Shown here piece by piece: positions 11,066-22,075 of a stretch of DNA of 64,000 nucleotides. Numbering within the stretch: position 1 is the first letter of the stretch; each line of letters starts with the position of its first letter. Under the pieces are notes generated by a model. The model made no database searches and was not told the origin of the DNA. It saw only the letters and a program-made list of their open reading frames with translations. Source of the DNA: Carposina sasakii (lineage: Eukaryota > Arthropoda > Insecta > Lepidoptera > Carposinidae); contig CP053154.1 in NCBI GenBank assembly GCA_014607495.2, positions 12,090,001-12,154,000 on the forward strand. Reading direction: 5' to 3'. The position numbers and the translations under genes were made by a program.

Positions 11066-11321
11066 TGTAGCACCTCAGTGACGTTATACTATACAATCAT
11101 ATCGATTATGCGACGCCATAGGTCCTGGGTTCAAATCCCGGTAGGTGCAAATATTGATGTGATGAATATCGATGTTTGTTTCCGAGTCATGGTTGTTTAT
11201 ATACTTATCTATGTATTTATATACCGTTGCTTAGTACCCACGACACAAGACCTTAGGGATCTTAGTGTGGGACTAGGTCAATGTGTTGTGAAGTGTGTGA
11301 ATATTTATTTATTTATTTATT
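11066..11321 (+). mobile_element. tRNA-derived SINE, GGTAGGTGCAAATATT family
   Basis: The head contains a B box, GGTTCAAATCCCGGTAGGTG. The body follows with GATGTTTGTTTCCGAGTCATG, TATATACCGTTGC, GTACCCACGACACAAG and GTGGGACTAGGTCAATGTG, and the tail is (ATTT)n. Related copies are at 15641-15848 (plus) and 59775-59935 (minus), with a degenerate one at 56461-56560. Confidence 0.75.
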
Positions 11322-11380
11322 ATCATGCGAAGAGATGGTTCATACTTCAGAGTACACATAAGAGCGTCAGTATTGTCATT

Positions 11381-11481
11381 CATCATCATTTACAGCCCTG
11401 AGAAGTCCACTGTTGGACATAGGCCTTCCCCAACAACCTCCACTCCGACCGGTGGGAAGCAGCCTGCATCCAACAGACGCC
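11381..11481 (-). mobile_element. RTE-like 3' tail
   Basis: Read on the minus strand this is the last ~100 bp of the RTE-like element: CATCATCATT tail, TACAGCCCTGAGAAGTCCAC, CATAGGCC, ACCTCCACTCCGACCGG. It lies directly after the SINE at 11066-11321, inverted to it. Confidence 0.8.
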
Positions 11482-14400
11482 GAGCGTATAGCTACGTTCT
11501 AAATGTGCCTCCTAGTGTAACCAAAATTTTCTTGTTTTTCTACTGATTGACATGGCCTTAGGGTTCCTGGTTAGTTCAGGTTACATGCTTGTGGCTACGG
11601 ATCATAAGCGTGCTCTACATACCTACTTTCCATCCGTGAGCCTATATTAAGTCTCACGTGATAGGTGTAAGCTCACCACCACATTATTATCTCGTAGCTT
11701 TTCCATATTTATTGTTTGAAGAGTATAATATGAAACGTGCGTGAGCGCTACTTTTGTGATACGCAAATAAACTGGTATTTCTGTATACTGATTGTTTGAA
11801 AATCATAGCGAAACTACCAATTTTACAAACATGGATGAATACCTAAACAGTTCCTAAATGTTGATATTACTACTGAGTACTCTTGAATCGGTCTTAAGTA
11901 TATAACGTTCAATTTATTAAGCGCGTTCGTTAAATGACGTGATAAAGTCGAATCGCTATTGGTGGAAACTTTTCGATACTAGGGAAATGTTTCGATAAGT
12001 GTCATTAAAAAAATTGTTACATCGTCCAAGTCCCCAGAGGCCTTACCACAACCCTATAGAGCAATGTTGCATCTTAATATTGAGGTGCTTTAAATAATGT
12101 TTAGTTCATCAATTATACGTATATGATGTGCAACGTACGTAAATCACTGTTAAAGCTCTGTCATGCATTCAATATTATTATTAGGTTTAGCTGCAGGGTA
12201 GAATGAAGTCCTCTATTCATTGAACTACATAAATGCAATACGACCTAGTCCTATATTATAAGCGGAATGTGTGAATGGGATCTTATATCTGTGCGTCAGG
12301 ATTCGCATACACTTGATAATGCATACCACTTTGTTCGTAATCGATGTAGAAAAATTTTCCCCTTAAATTCTTCAAGACTAAGACTACAAGGGTATGCTTT
12401 GCGTGATGAATATAAGTCTTTGACGGTTTCTTTTGAACTAAAAAGATCAGTGGAAGATATTGTACATTTTAGTGCTTGCTATATATATTTTAGGTCTTGA
12501 ATCTTGTTATCCGAAAATAAAATATTTTATTTAGGGCCAATTTTTCCAAAGGGCAAATAATAATCTATCTGTAGGATGATATGATGGCGTCTTTAAACCT
12601 GATTACGATAAAACAACATCAACTTTATCTTTAAAATAGGCTATCTAACCGTTAGAAACATCTGTCTTTAAAGTTTATTCTGGACTATGGATACTAACGC
12701 TTACCTAATTCATTAAAAACAATAAAGGTCTAAAAACATCACAGGATGAAGAACCGTACAATTCCAAACATATAAATTCGAGTTTGGAAATTCTGTGTAT
12801 TTAATATTTCATACATTCGTTATTAAAATATACCAAGTATAAGGAAGAACATTTTGCACCGAAGAAGTGCAATAAAGTCCCAGCGAAACTCGGCTACATT
12901 TAAGTCCGAAGTTGCTTTTTTCTCGCTTTTCTTCATTTCTTATTGACTGTGATGCAGTCTACTTGAATACGCTTCACTTTAAAAGTATTAACGATGCATC
13001 GCAGTTATTAAGTGTTTTGCATCGAAGTAAGGACATCATTTGTTCAGTTGTAAGACAGTTTGTTATTTCCATTTGGATAGTTAAATATTTTGCTGAATGA
13101 ATGATATATATAATCTATCTATGTATTTAGGTAATATAATGGTTGTGTATGTTAGTTTATAGGATTACAGATTTTGATCTCCAATTTTTTGTATTCAAAT
13201 TAATTCTATAACTTCAATAGGCTGTAGTATGAATGAGATCTAGAAAATCTTTGGAAGACAAAAAGTTTATAAAAACAATACCTTTTTATGTGCAAAAATA
13301 AAACTTTATAGAAACATAAACCCGAAATAGGTGTACGAGATAAGATAGATGCCTTGGTGTAAGAGCCCCCACGTTTTTATCCTGTAGGTGACAGGGCCCG
13401 GAATGTGACCCAGGAATGTGTGATGAAGTGGTGCATACCCCAACTCTTTAGCATGCGGGGAATGCTGACTTCGCACATGTATATCAAGTAGGTAGACTTA
13501 GTAGCTGTGATTTAGATGTATGCTAAACATTTGGGTTACGCTTTCCTTAATATTACTAAATAGGAATAGAGCCGGCATAACTTTAGTCTGTGGTGTAAAG
13601 CGAGTTTTTGTATAAAAGGTAGTCTGAATTTATCTGTGCTCATTCTAATATGAAGGTTTATTTACTAAAAAGCTCGTCATTATTAGGTTGAAATGTGTGT
13701 AACACTATTCTTCACCTTAAAGAAGTTGGCTGTTCACAGAAAAATTGAGAAAAATATGTGGACAGTTAGGTACCATAGAATAGTACAGGTATTTTCTCAT
13801 GCAAAGACTATTTCAAGATCTACTTATTTTATATATCAGATTAGGCAGAACAACCTACATACCTTTTATTAAACATTATACAATTAAAAAATGACCTTAT
13901 TAAATTAAAATAGACCTATAGTTTAAGAGTAACGCATTTAGGTTCCCAACTTAACGAACAAATACTGTAACTGATCTCAAAGCATACAAAGGGTTATAAC
14001 AGATATAATTCGCAGGAGCAAATTTTGTAGCTCTGAGCAAAAGTAAACTGAATATCATTATTTTAACATATAACTTTATAATTTCACTGAAACAATCAAG
14101 TTTGTAACCTTTATGAGAAGGTGGTAAGGTTGATTATTCGCTTTTATTCTGCGTACCAAAGTTTGCGGTGACTCAAGATTATTTGCAAGTGTAGTCTTGG
14201 CGTACAAATTTGTTTATGCAGTTCAATTTCTACGCCAGTTTTTGGTTTATGTTAGTATACTGTTAGTATGCGAACCAAGCATTAGAGTTGGTTTCTCCTT
14301 AGCCAGGTGCTTGGATAACCTGGTAAGCTTAAAACAGCAAACAATGTGTGACAGCATTTCTCTGTCTGACATTGTTCTGCCACAACTTATTTATCTTGAA

Positions 14401-14984
14401 ATTATGAAATCATTATGTATGATATAGAGAAAGAAAGATACAAGGTATCTCAAGGATCCATGGTTTTATCTTATAACGAAGATAGATGGATAGGCAACTC
14501 TTTATTAGGTAATATTTTATATGTATGCATCGTTGGTGTAAAAAGATAGACTCACGCATTTAAGTATACTCGTAAGTTGGTTAAGATTTTTTAAAAACCT
14601 TTGTTAAAAGAGATGGTTTTGTAGAGACTTCAATACATAGATTCTATATTATATCACCACGAAAAATTGTGTAGCAATTTACAATTCAAAACCCTAATAA
14701 GTTTAGGGATAAAAAGTTTCATATAAAAGGTATATTTCTTACCACTATGCCGGACTACGACTAAGAAATAAAATAGTTATGTGTATCTCTTAAAGATTAT
14801 CTTTTACACGTAGTAAAGCGCATGGCAAGGAAGCTATTCTGTTAGCTAGCTGAATATATATAACTTACATTGCCTATAATTTAATGTTTAATATTATCAA
14901 AGATTATCCTTGGATTATAATCTCCTTTTCTATCTCCAAATGGCAGTAGTCAGGTGGAATTTCTTTAACAAAATTCTACACAAT
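11482..14984. other. Intergenic, no gene recognised
   Basis: This is a long AT-rich stretch. I checked open frames at 12267-12500, 12912-13100 and 14197-14427. None shows a domain, signal peptide or splice structure I can support. No repeat family was recognised except general low complexity. Confidence 0.45.
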
Positions 14985-15206
14985 ACTGATGATGATTTCC
15001 GACCGAATTTCGACCGAAGGCGACCAACGGTTTTACGTGCTTTCCGAGGCACGAGCTAGGTGATAATTTTGCAATATTAAAATCTGTACATACATGAAAT
15101 ATATTCAGTGGTAAAGGCCCTGGTGCCCTGGCCCAAGGTGTCTGGGATAGAACTTACGCCTCCCGCTTGGAAGGTGCACGTCTTAACCACTGGGCTATCA
15201 CCGCTT
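14985..15206 (-). mobile_element. tRNA-derived SINE, GCGGTGATAGCC family
   Basis: On the minus strand the head reads GCGGTGATAGCCCAGTGG (A box), then GACGTGCACCTTCCAAGCGG and GCGTAAGTTC (B box). The body has TGTACAGATTTTAATATTGC, CTAGCTCGTGCCTCGG and ACGTAAAACCGTTGG. It is a shorter copy of the element at 54531-54890. Confidence 0.75.
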
Positions 15207-15640
15207 TTATGTAGCTATTTAGCTTTTTCAATTGATTAGTGGAACGCTACGTACTCTTTGTGAACTTTGTTAAACTTGGAGTAGACTTCTACTTGATCGG
15301 ACTACTCATTTTATTTTTATGTACCTATAGATACTCCCGAGGGTTTCGATTCCAAAATGGCGATAAGTGTCCGCTTCCTTCTCGAGTATCCCTGGACGTG
15401 ACTCCAGGCGGGACGAGCGGAATAAGAAACTAAATTAAAAGACGTTTTCGTTTCGTTTTACTCACTTTATTTTTGTAGGTTTGTTTATTCAGGTGGATGA
15501 AATGATTGCGAAAGCTGATAAGAGAGAAATTATTATTTTGCGTACCCAAAGCTTGCTTCTGGCACATGGATCGCATGTTCATCCAGAACCTATTTAACAT
15601 TTCCCGGAGTACATAGTCTTTAAATTTTGTCGTCCAATTG
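15207..15640. other. Intergenic, nothing recognised
   Basis: No gene or clear repeat. The open frame at 15239-15433 has a hydrophobic stretch but no recognisable family. Confidence 0.4.
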
Positions 15641-15848
15641 GTGTAGTTAGTAGTGACCCTATCTGCCGCGTCATAGGTCCCGGGTTTGAAATCTATGTTC
15701 ATTTTCGAGTCATGGATGCTTTCTTTACTTATATATGTATAGTATTTATATATCGTTGCTTATTACCCTCGGCAAAAGACCTCTTATTAATTGACAATTA
15801 ATATTGTCAATAAATATTGTCTTTGGTTAATAATGTTGTGAAGGGTGT
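15641..15848 (+). mobile_element. tRNA-derived SINE, GGTAGGTGC family
   Basis: It shares TCATAGGTCCCGGGTT, TTCGAGTCATGGATG, TATATATCGTTGCTTA and GTTGTGAAG with the copy at 11066-11321. It is more diverged, and the B-box part is damaged (TTTGAAATC). Confidence 0.6.
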
Positions 15849-16439
15849 GTAAGAAACATATCACATTAAAAGTTAAATTTAATTCACCATAACATGGTTT
15901 TTTACTAGTCTCGTCTCTCACCACGTTGGAATTGAAGCAGGCAGAGGAATACGAGTAGGCGTGTTGCTCACTTCTGTCCAACCTTGATAACGAGCGTATA
16001 AAATAACGTTCACTCATATAGAAACGTAAAAAACGACTAGTTTAAATTACATTTTCTCACAATAAAAGGTCCTATAATAGTCAAAGGGTGTCCTCAGAGC
16101 TGTACAATGTCGTATTGCCTGAACAATCCGAGTCTAGCATGTTGAGAACCTTTATTCAGTCGAATAGAATTTTTCGGTGAAAAGAAATTGAGAAACTCAA
16201 AGAAAAACCTCGCCTATGTTACTCTGGTACAATAATACAAGATTAGTGGTACTTTAGAAAGCTACGAGTAAGCCGGTTTTAAGTATAGTGACTTAATTGG
16301 ATACAAACATTGTTGGGATGATTTTAGGAATATCTGCTAGACATGGGCTAATCACTGACAATTGCATTGATAACGCAACTCAGGGGGTTACTATGAATTC
16401 TTAAAGGGGATGTCTCTCAGGTTCATGATTTATTAATCT
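15849..16439. other. Intergenic, nothing recognised
   Basis: AT-rich sequence; no gene or repeat that I can support. Confidence 0.4.
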
Positions 16440-16594
16440 TTTAAAGAATTTGATATAATAATAATATTTATTGAATTAATTTAATTTAATATAATTAGTA
16501 ATTTTAATGTAATTTAAATCTACTAACCATTTTATTTTACTGTAACTTATCTAACCCAGTTGTCGGCAATAAAGACTTTGAATTGAATTGAATT
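16440..16594 (+). mobile_element. Non-LTR 3' UTR tail with (GAATT)n
   Basis: AT-rich 3' UTR-like sequence ends with GGCAATAAAGACTTTGAATT and short GAATT repeats. This is the same layout as the (GATTT)n end of the jockey/CR1-like copy at 21434-22075. No coding part remains. Confidence 0.55.
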
Positions 16595-17572
16595 ATTAGC
16601 AGTATATTTACTGAATCAGTTCCCTCTTTGCTAATTATGCGAGATAACATAATGCAATGTTATGCTGATCGTTATTTCCTGTAGCAACAATGCATATTCT
16701 AATAATAATTGATATGTAATCGGAAACTGCTGATTTAGCCATTTCATGTTCGGTCTAGTTAATGACCGCTGTGTTCTATTAGTATGTAGGTAATAATTTG
16801 TATACCTGAAGATGGAGACTAAACTAGATTTGCCTCAAAATGTAATTTGTGTATATGTATGTAATGTATCAAGACTTTTTTAAAATGTTATCTTAGTTAC
16901 TTACACTGTATCTGGACACGAGGCTAACTGAGCTTAGACCTATATAAGCTGTGGCTGAAAATGATGATGAACCTTTAAAACTCCCGTTTTGACGGATCGG
17001 GTCGGATCGGATGCCTACGTCATATAAAGAACACAGTCATGCAGAACAAATGTTTTTAATATATGTATTAGTGAATGGAAGGTTTGGAAAGGGAAGACCT
17101 AGCCGGACTTTCACCGAACAAATTGGTGAACCAGCGAGCGTGCATGAAAAATATCTTGAAAGTAGCTATCTACTCCACCGGGAAAGAGGCGTGACTTTTA
17201 TGTATGTACTCGTATGTACAGATTTAATACATTTCAAGAAAATTAATCAGCTTGAGTTCTAAACCATTAAAATCCCACTGCAACTATTTGCACACGTGAT
17301 TACAAAGCGTGGTAGTTAATATATTCCGATTGCTTTGCTGTTTACTTGTTTACGAGCTCAATCTGATACACCATTAGTTAGTAATTGCTTGGTAATATTA
17401 ACCTATATGAAGTTAACTTCAAGGATTAATTCTCGCGCCATGGTATTGTCATACTGCAAAACTTAAATTTATACGTTAGATATTAGGTAGGTATCTGGGT
17501 GTACTTTTAAAAAGGCTATCATAAACTATGGGATTATCAATAGGGATATCTAATTGGTGAGTAAATTGATAT
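16595..17572. other. Intergenic, nothing recognised
   Basis: No gene is supported. A possible RTE-like tail remnant lies at 16915-16975 (GGCTAACTGAGC..GAAAATGATGATGA), too degraded to assign. Confidence 0.35.
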
Positions 17573-17762
17573 CTTCTTATATATAAAAATGAATTGCTGT
17601 TCGTTAGTCTAGCTAAAACTCGAGAACGACTGAACTGATTTGGCTAATTTTAGTCTTGAAATGTTCATGGAAGTCCAGTGAAGGTTTAAACGGTGATAAA
17701 ATAGGGAAAAATTTATTAATACGTTGAGAATGTATCGAAACGAAGCGAGGGCGGGCCACTAG
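17573..17762 (+). mobile_element. Helitron-like element, second family
   Basis: It starts CTTATATATAAAAATGAATT and has GCTGTTCGTTAGTCTAGC, CTCGAGAACGACTGAACTG and GGAAGTCCAGTGAAGG. It ends GAAGCGAGGGCGGGCCACTAG before T. The CTAG terminus and the absence of terminal inverted repeats fit a non-autonomous Helitron. I recognise it as a common lepidopteran repeat. Confidence 0.6.
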
Positions 17763-18260
17763 TATAGAATAAATTCTTCCGTACTTGCATGGCTGACTTT
17801 TGACAGTTCTAAGTTTTAAAAGGATTCTTAACTATATAATAAAAATAAATAATGAAGAAATTATCTACTTTTTTAAAACTCGTTTTCTATATGGGTGTAA
17901 GACTTGTGGAGCACAATAAAATAATTCAATACATAATAACAGTGAGCAGCTTAAGAAGTTCTAAATAAAACTGTAAAATTTTATTATATATTGAAATTCA
18001 ATTTCAAGAAGTCCTCTATTTTAAAACAGATAATAAGCTTATAACCAGTACAAAAAATAGCCCTAATACTCGTAATATAGGATTACTTCCGCTACCTATT
18101 ATTAAAATAAAAAGGATGAATCAATTATTTTAAGAACTTTGTTCTGTACCTATATATAAATAGATTGTTCTAAATGTAGAAAATGTACACAAGAGTAGCT
18201 TACGTCAAGATACGTACATAATTAGGTAGATTTAACTTAAGTATCTATAAATACTTTCCT
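17763..18260. other. Intergenic, nothing recognised
   Basis: AT-rich, low-complexity DNA with no recognised feature. Confidence 0.4.
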
Positions 18261-18520
18261 TTTTAACCGACTTCAAAACGAGAGGTTATAAATTCGTCTG
18301 TATGTTTTCTTTTTTTATTTTTATTTTTTATATGTGTTACCTCAGAACTCCGTCATTTATGAACCGATTTCAATTTTTTTTATAGTTGGTCATGGTATAC
18401 TTCCAGGTTGGTCCCATATTCACCACATCAGGATCTGATGATGGGATCTTGGAGAAATCGAGGGCAATCCTCGAATATTGTAGGCACATGTAGTCTGTTT
18501 TTATACGTTTTGATCACCTA
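18261..18520 (+). repeat. Dispersed AACCGACTTCAAAA repeat
   Basis: It starts TTTAACCGACTTCAAAACGA and continues with AGAGGTTATAAATTCGTCTG and CGTCATTTATGAACCGATTT. It then leads into CTGATGATGGGATCTTGGAG units. A fragment with the same start is at 55175-55192. I recognise it as a widespread lepidopteran repeat; its class is unknown to me. Confidence 0.55.
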
Positions 18521-18797
18521 CATATAAAACATAACATCTGATGATGGAATCTCTAAGGAATCTAGGGATATCCTCAAATATAAAAGGCACGAGTACTCCG
18601 TTTTTGTAAAATAATTGGGAACAGGGCAGGAATAAGGAGTGCAATTATATGTTGCTTATATTGTCAGACGTCAAATTTCGAAGCCTAGTCATTTCTCTCT
18701 GTGCCCTTTCGTCATGTGGCCGATTTAATAATTTGCTGGCATCTAAATCTGACAATATTATGCCTTCTAAACTTCGTACACGGCATAACGTAACATA

Positions 18798-19171
18798 CAG
18801 GATGATTTTTGGTCGTCAACGTTGCCGAAAACTACGGAATCTCCTCATCATCACGATCATTTTTCTCCATGGAAGCATACCTGGGAAGTGTCTGGTTTCC
18901 AAAATATTAGGGTCCAAAGTTGAGTAAATAGACTGCGTTTTTCTGCATAAATGCACATAGACGCGCGTAGCAGGATTTTTTCACGAAAAATAATTAATAT
19001 CTGTCTATAAAAAAACTAACATAAACACTAGACACTATAAATTTCGCACGATCAAGGAATTTAAAATTAAAAAAAAAAAAAAAAATCCCAGCATTTTTTT
19101 TGGCATAAACTTACTTTATTTCATGTATAGAATACGTACGTTCGTTAAAGGTGGCCACAAAAAACACCCTG
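18798..19171 (-). mobile_element. CAGGGTG-TIR MITE, TA target
   Basis: It is flanked by TA on both sides. Ends are CAGGATGATTTTTGGTCGTC and, at the other end in reverse complement, CAGGGTGTTTTTTGTGGCCACC trimmed to the shared CAGG.TG.TTTT..GT core. The interior has GGTCCAAAGTTGAGTAAATA and an A-rich run at 19069-19085. The plus-strand counterpart is at 32104-32483. The empty site is visible in copy 2 of the surrounding duplication. Confidence 0.8.
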
Positions 19172-19469
19172 TATATTTTAGAAAAATTTTACTTTAGTTT
19201 TGGCTCATAGGGGCGGAAGTCGATTTTCGATTTAAAAAAATTATATACTTTTACTAAGCATTTTGATCACCTACATATAAAACATAATATCTGATGATGG
19301 AATCTCTAAGGAATCTAGGGATATCCTCAAATATAAAGGGCACGAGTAGTCCGTTTTTAGATGTTTATAGAGAATTTTGGTTAGCTACACATAATATAAA
19401 GTAAACGAGGGTCTGATGATGGAGCTGCCGAAAAACAGATAGTGGAACTTTTTAGTTACAAAATCCCCC

Positions 19470-19515
19470 TATGGCAGGGGGAGGCCTACGTCCAGTAGTG
19501 GACTGCAATAGGCTT
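19470..19515 (+). mobile_element. Retroelement tail fragment
   Basis: GGGGGAGGCCTACGTCCAG and TAGTGGACTGCAATAGGC match the 3' end at 56340-56440. It is a short fragment only. Confidence 0.55.
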
Positions 19516-19724
19516 ATGAAGATGAAGATAATTGTATTACGTCGTGAAATTGTATGTTGCGTTAAGCCGTGTCCGAAGTAAGATGGTTATAGAGGAAGAG
19601 GTAGACATGAGAATAACGAGATGACGGATAATAGGGATAAATGAAAGAAGAGTACCTACATATTGCACAGACCTCAAATTATTAGGTACAGGGCAGGAAG
19701 AAGGAGTGTAATTATATGTTGCTT

Positions 19725-19930
19725 AAATAAGAGTGTACATGGCTGTTGTGCTGCCAAATCTCTTATATTCCTCCGAGGCGTGGTGCATGTACCGTCGCCA
19801 CATACGCACTCTGGATTCCACCTCAAGTGCCTCCGATCCAGCATAAACGCCAACTTAGTAATATCTAGGAGTAGAAGTGGTCGCCATGACCGAAATCGGT
19901 CGGAGGTCATCATTATCATCATCATCATCA
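19725..19930 (+). pseudogene. RT relic plus SINE tail insert
   Basis: 19731-19858 encodes a piece of a non-LTR RT C-terminal region: [20 protein letters not shown], then after a frameshift [11 protein letters not shown]. This is the usual LPTLLYGSEsWxxYrrh..ferFHxkCLRsI region. From about 19880 it continues as the SINE tail (GGTCGCCATGACCGAAAT, CGGTCGGAGGTCATCATT) and an ATC repeat. It is inserted within one copy of the surrounding duplication. Confidence 0.65.
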
Positions 19931-20145
19931 TATTGTCAGACGTAAAGTTTTGAAGCCTAGTCCTTTTTCTCTTTTGTCATGTGGCCTATTTAATCATTTG
20001 CTGGCATATAAATCTGACAATATTATGCCTCCTAAACTTCGTACACGGCTTAATGCAATATATATTTGCCCTTTAGTAAAATTTTACTTTAGTAAGTTCG
20101 AGTTTTGGGAGGAAGTCGGTTTTTAGTTTAAAAAAATTATTAATA

Positions 20146-20585
20146 ATAAATTTTAAATAATTCCGTAATTTATTAATTACTTACTAGTTAGTGTTTAGTG
20201 AATCCTTACATTTAGTTGCAGATTAGATTTTATAACTACCTAATATAGACAGAGATCGAAACGAAAGGATGTGACATAGACATTACTCGTATTATTAGAC
20301 GTTACAGATTTTAAGCAGTATCCAAAATTGCGTGCAAATGAATCTCTTGCTGCAAAATAGCATGATGCGATGTTTCTATACCCTTTGAACTACGGTCGGT
20401 GGAGGATATTTCATATTTCAGGGCATCCCGCTGGGGATAGCCTGCGGAAGCAATGAAAAATGTTCGTGTTGTCTAATAATTTTAACACGAAAAAGTGAAT
20501 TATGTTGACTGTTTGGTTTTGTTATGGGGTTCGTCAAGATCTGCCTATATATCATTTTTTTTAAAGATGAAATGAAATGGTTTTT
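20146..20585. other. Intergenic, nothing recognised
   Basis: No gene or repeat identified. Confidence 0.4.
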
Positions 20586-20589
20586 CTGA

Positions 20590-20830
20590 AAACATCATCA
20601 TCATCAACTCATTTCCACTGCATTCACTTGACTTTGGTGTTTTGGTTTCTGCCATACCCAACTTTCACCACCATACATAAGAGTCAGCACCAAACTTGCG
20701 ACACTTTCTGGCTACTCATAAAAGAATTAAGTGCCCCATTCACCCGATTCCCATATTTACATCTACTCTCCTTACAATATCTTTGTCATGCTTACCATCC
20801 CTTGTAAATAAAGTCCCCAGTCACTTGCTC
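20590..20830 (-). pseudogene. Non-LTR RT C-terminal relic
   Basis: On the minus strand, translated pieces read LGTLFTRDGKHDKDIVRRVD, then in a shifted frame VNGAL..FMSSQKVSQ, then in another LVLTLMYGGESWVWQKPKH and VNAVEMS. These fit, in order, the conserved tail of a non-LTR RT (YLGs.FtrDG, VNgaL, LYGsEsWvwqk, NAVEMR). It has several frameshifts and one internal stop, so it is a dead copy. It is a different family from the copy at 9197-9785. CATCATCATCATC at its downstream edge may be the tail. Confidence 0.7.
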
Positions 20831-21044
20831 CAATTTTCTTCGCCAATCATTATTTTGCAATCTTCAAATCACATGTATTTTTCTCTTAAAAGAAAGTCAG
20901 TGATTTAATATATGGTAATATATAAGCACAATTTAGAAGAATTTGTGAAAGTATTTAGTTGCTAGTCAAGATTAACAGGCTTTTCCGCTAATACTTTCCG
21001 CTAATAATATCTCTGGATTTAAAAGGTCTAACAAGTAAGAAAAA

Positions 21045-21224
21045 TTCACTATGGGTGCGCCCACCACCGGGCCCTACACCCTCCACTGACCCTCGGATCT
21101 GATAACTCATAACTGCGACAACAGGCACTTGCACTAACTACAATCGCCACGAGAAACCAGACCCGAGCACCTAGCATAGTGAATGTTTGAACTTCCGAAT
21201 TGTAACGCCTAATACAATTTCATT
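21045..21224 (+). mobile_element. Penelope-like 3'-end insertion
   Basis: This 180-bp insertion is flanked by a perfect 12-bp direct repeat, AAGTAAGAAAAA (21033-21044 and 21225-21236). The core, TATGGGTGCGCCCACCACCG to GCACCTAGCAT, also occurs at 39940-40062 next to a GIY-YIG ORF. It is followed by a 48-bp tail (AGTGAATGTTTGAACTTCCG..AATTTCATT). At 39892-39940 the same tail lies on the opposite side of the core. The assignment as a Penelope-like terminus is inferred from that second copy. Confidence 0.7.
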
Positions 21225-21433
21225 AAGTAAGAAAAAACTGTGTTTGTAAACTAATAGTGTTGTTTAATATTCAAATTAGAAAAAAACATATGGTAGTTAA
21301 CAGCAATGCTACATTAAAAAAATATGTAGATTTTTGTCCCAAAGCCTGTTTTTTTCTCTTATTACGTAACATGCTATGAAAACTAGCTCGTTAATGTGCA
21401 TTTTTTTTGTAAATTACAGAAACCTAGTAATAA

Positions 21434-22075
21434 TACGGGGTAATGCTATGGGGCCACAGTGTAGATGCACATGACCTGTTCATCATGCAGAAAAAATGTA
21501 TTAGAATAATTGCCCGCATTGATAATACACAAAGCTGTAGACCGTATTTCCTAAAATTTAATTTACTGACATTGCCTGCAATATATATACACGACATATG
21601 TTTATTTACATTTAAAAATCGAAATATATTTCTCCAAATAAAAGATACCCATAATATCAACACACGTAATAAAGAAAATCTATACCAACCTCCATCCAAA
21701 CTGAAAATGCTAAACGAAAGTTCATATTTTATGGCAATCAAAATATTTAATAAATTACCGAAAAAAATAAAAAATGAGAGTAAATTAACCACATTTAACC
21801 ATACATTGAAAAAATACCTGATTGAAATATGTCCCTATGACTTAAATGAATATTTAACTGGACAATAGTTATTGCACATGCACCTATATAATAATAATAA
21901 GTAGATTTAAAAAAAAAACATAATTATAGTTTAGTTTACTTTAGTCTTTTTAGTTTTAAGAGTGTTGCGGTGCCTCATAAGGGCTACTAAGTTATAAGTG
22001 CTTTGATACTCAATTAAAACTGTTATGTACACTTAGTATGCAATAAAATGATTTGATTTGATTTGATTTGATTTA
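21434..22075 (+). pseudogene. Jockey/CR1-like non-LTR 3' end
   Basis: The open frame 21434-21868 encodes the C-terminal part of a non-LTR reverse transcriptase ORF. It contains YGVMLWGHSVDAH, QKKCIRIIARID, the SCRPYF motif, LTLPAIYIHDICLFTFKN and the terminal KIFNKLPKKIK region ending LNEYLTGQ. A stop codon lies directly before YGV, so the copy is 5' truncated. The RT catalytic YxDD region is absent. A 3' UTR follows (AGTGTTGCGGTGCCTCATAA) and the element ends ATAAAATGATTTGATTTGATTT, a (GATTT)n tail at about 22052-22075. The frame itself is unbroken, so the copy is young, but it cannot mobilise. Confidence 0.85.

Larger units (their letters stand above)
18521..20145. repeat. Tandem duplication, copies differently interrupted
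   Basis: Copy 1 consists of 18521-18615 (TGATCACCTACATATAAAAC..) and 18616-18797 plus 19172-19250 (GGGCAGGAATAAGGAGTG.., TTGTCAGACGTCAAA.., AATCTGACAATATTATGCC..). Copy 2 is 19261-19357 followed by 19677-20145 with the same motifs in the same order. Copy 1 is split by a MITE (18798-19171). Copy 2 is split by about 200 bp of RT-relic and SINE-tail sequence (about 19725-19925) after TATGTTGCTTA. Extra array and RT-tail sequence (19358-19676) lies between its two blocks. Confidence 0.7.

Noticed and set aside
12267..12500. Possible small gene (77 codons)
   Set aside because: No recognisable motif and no context to support it.
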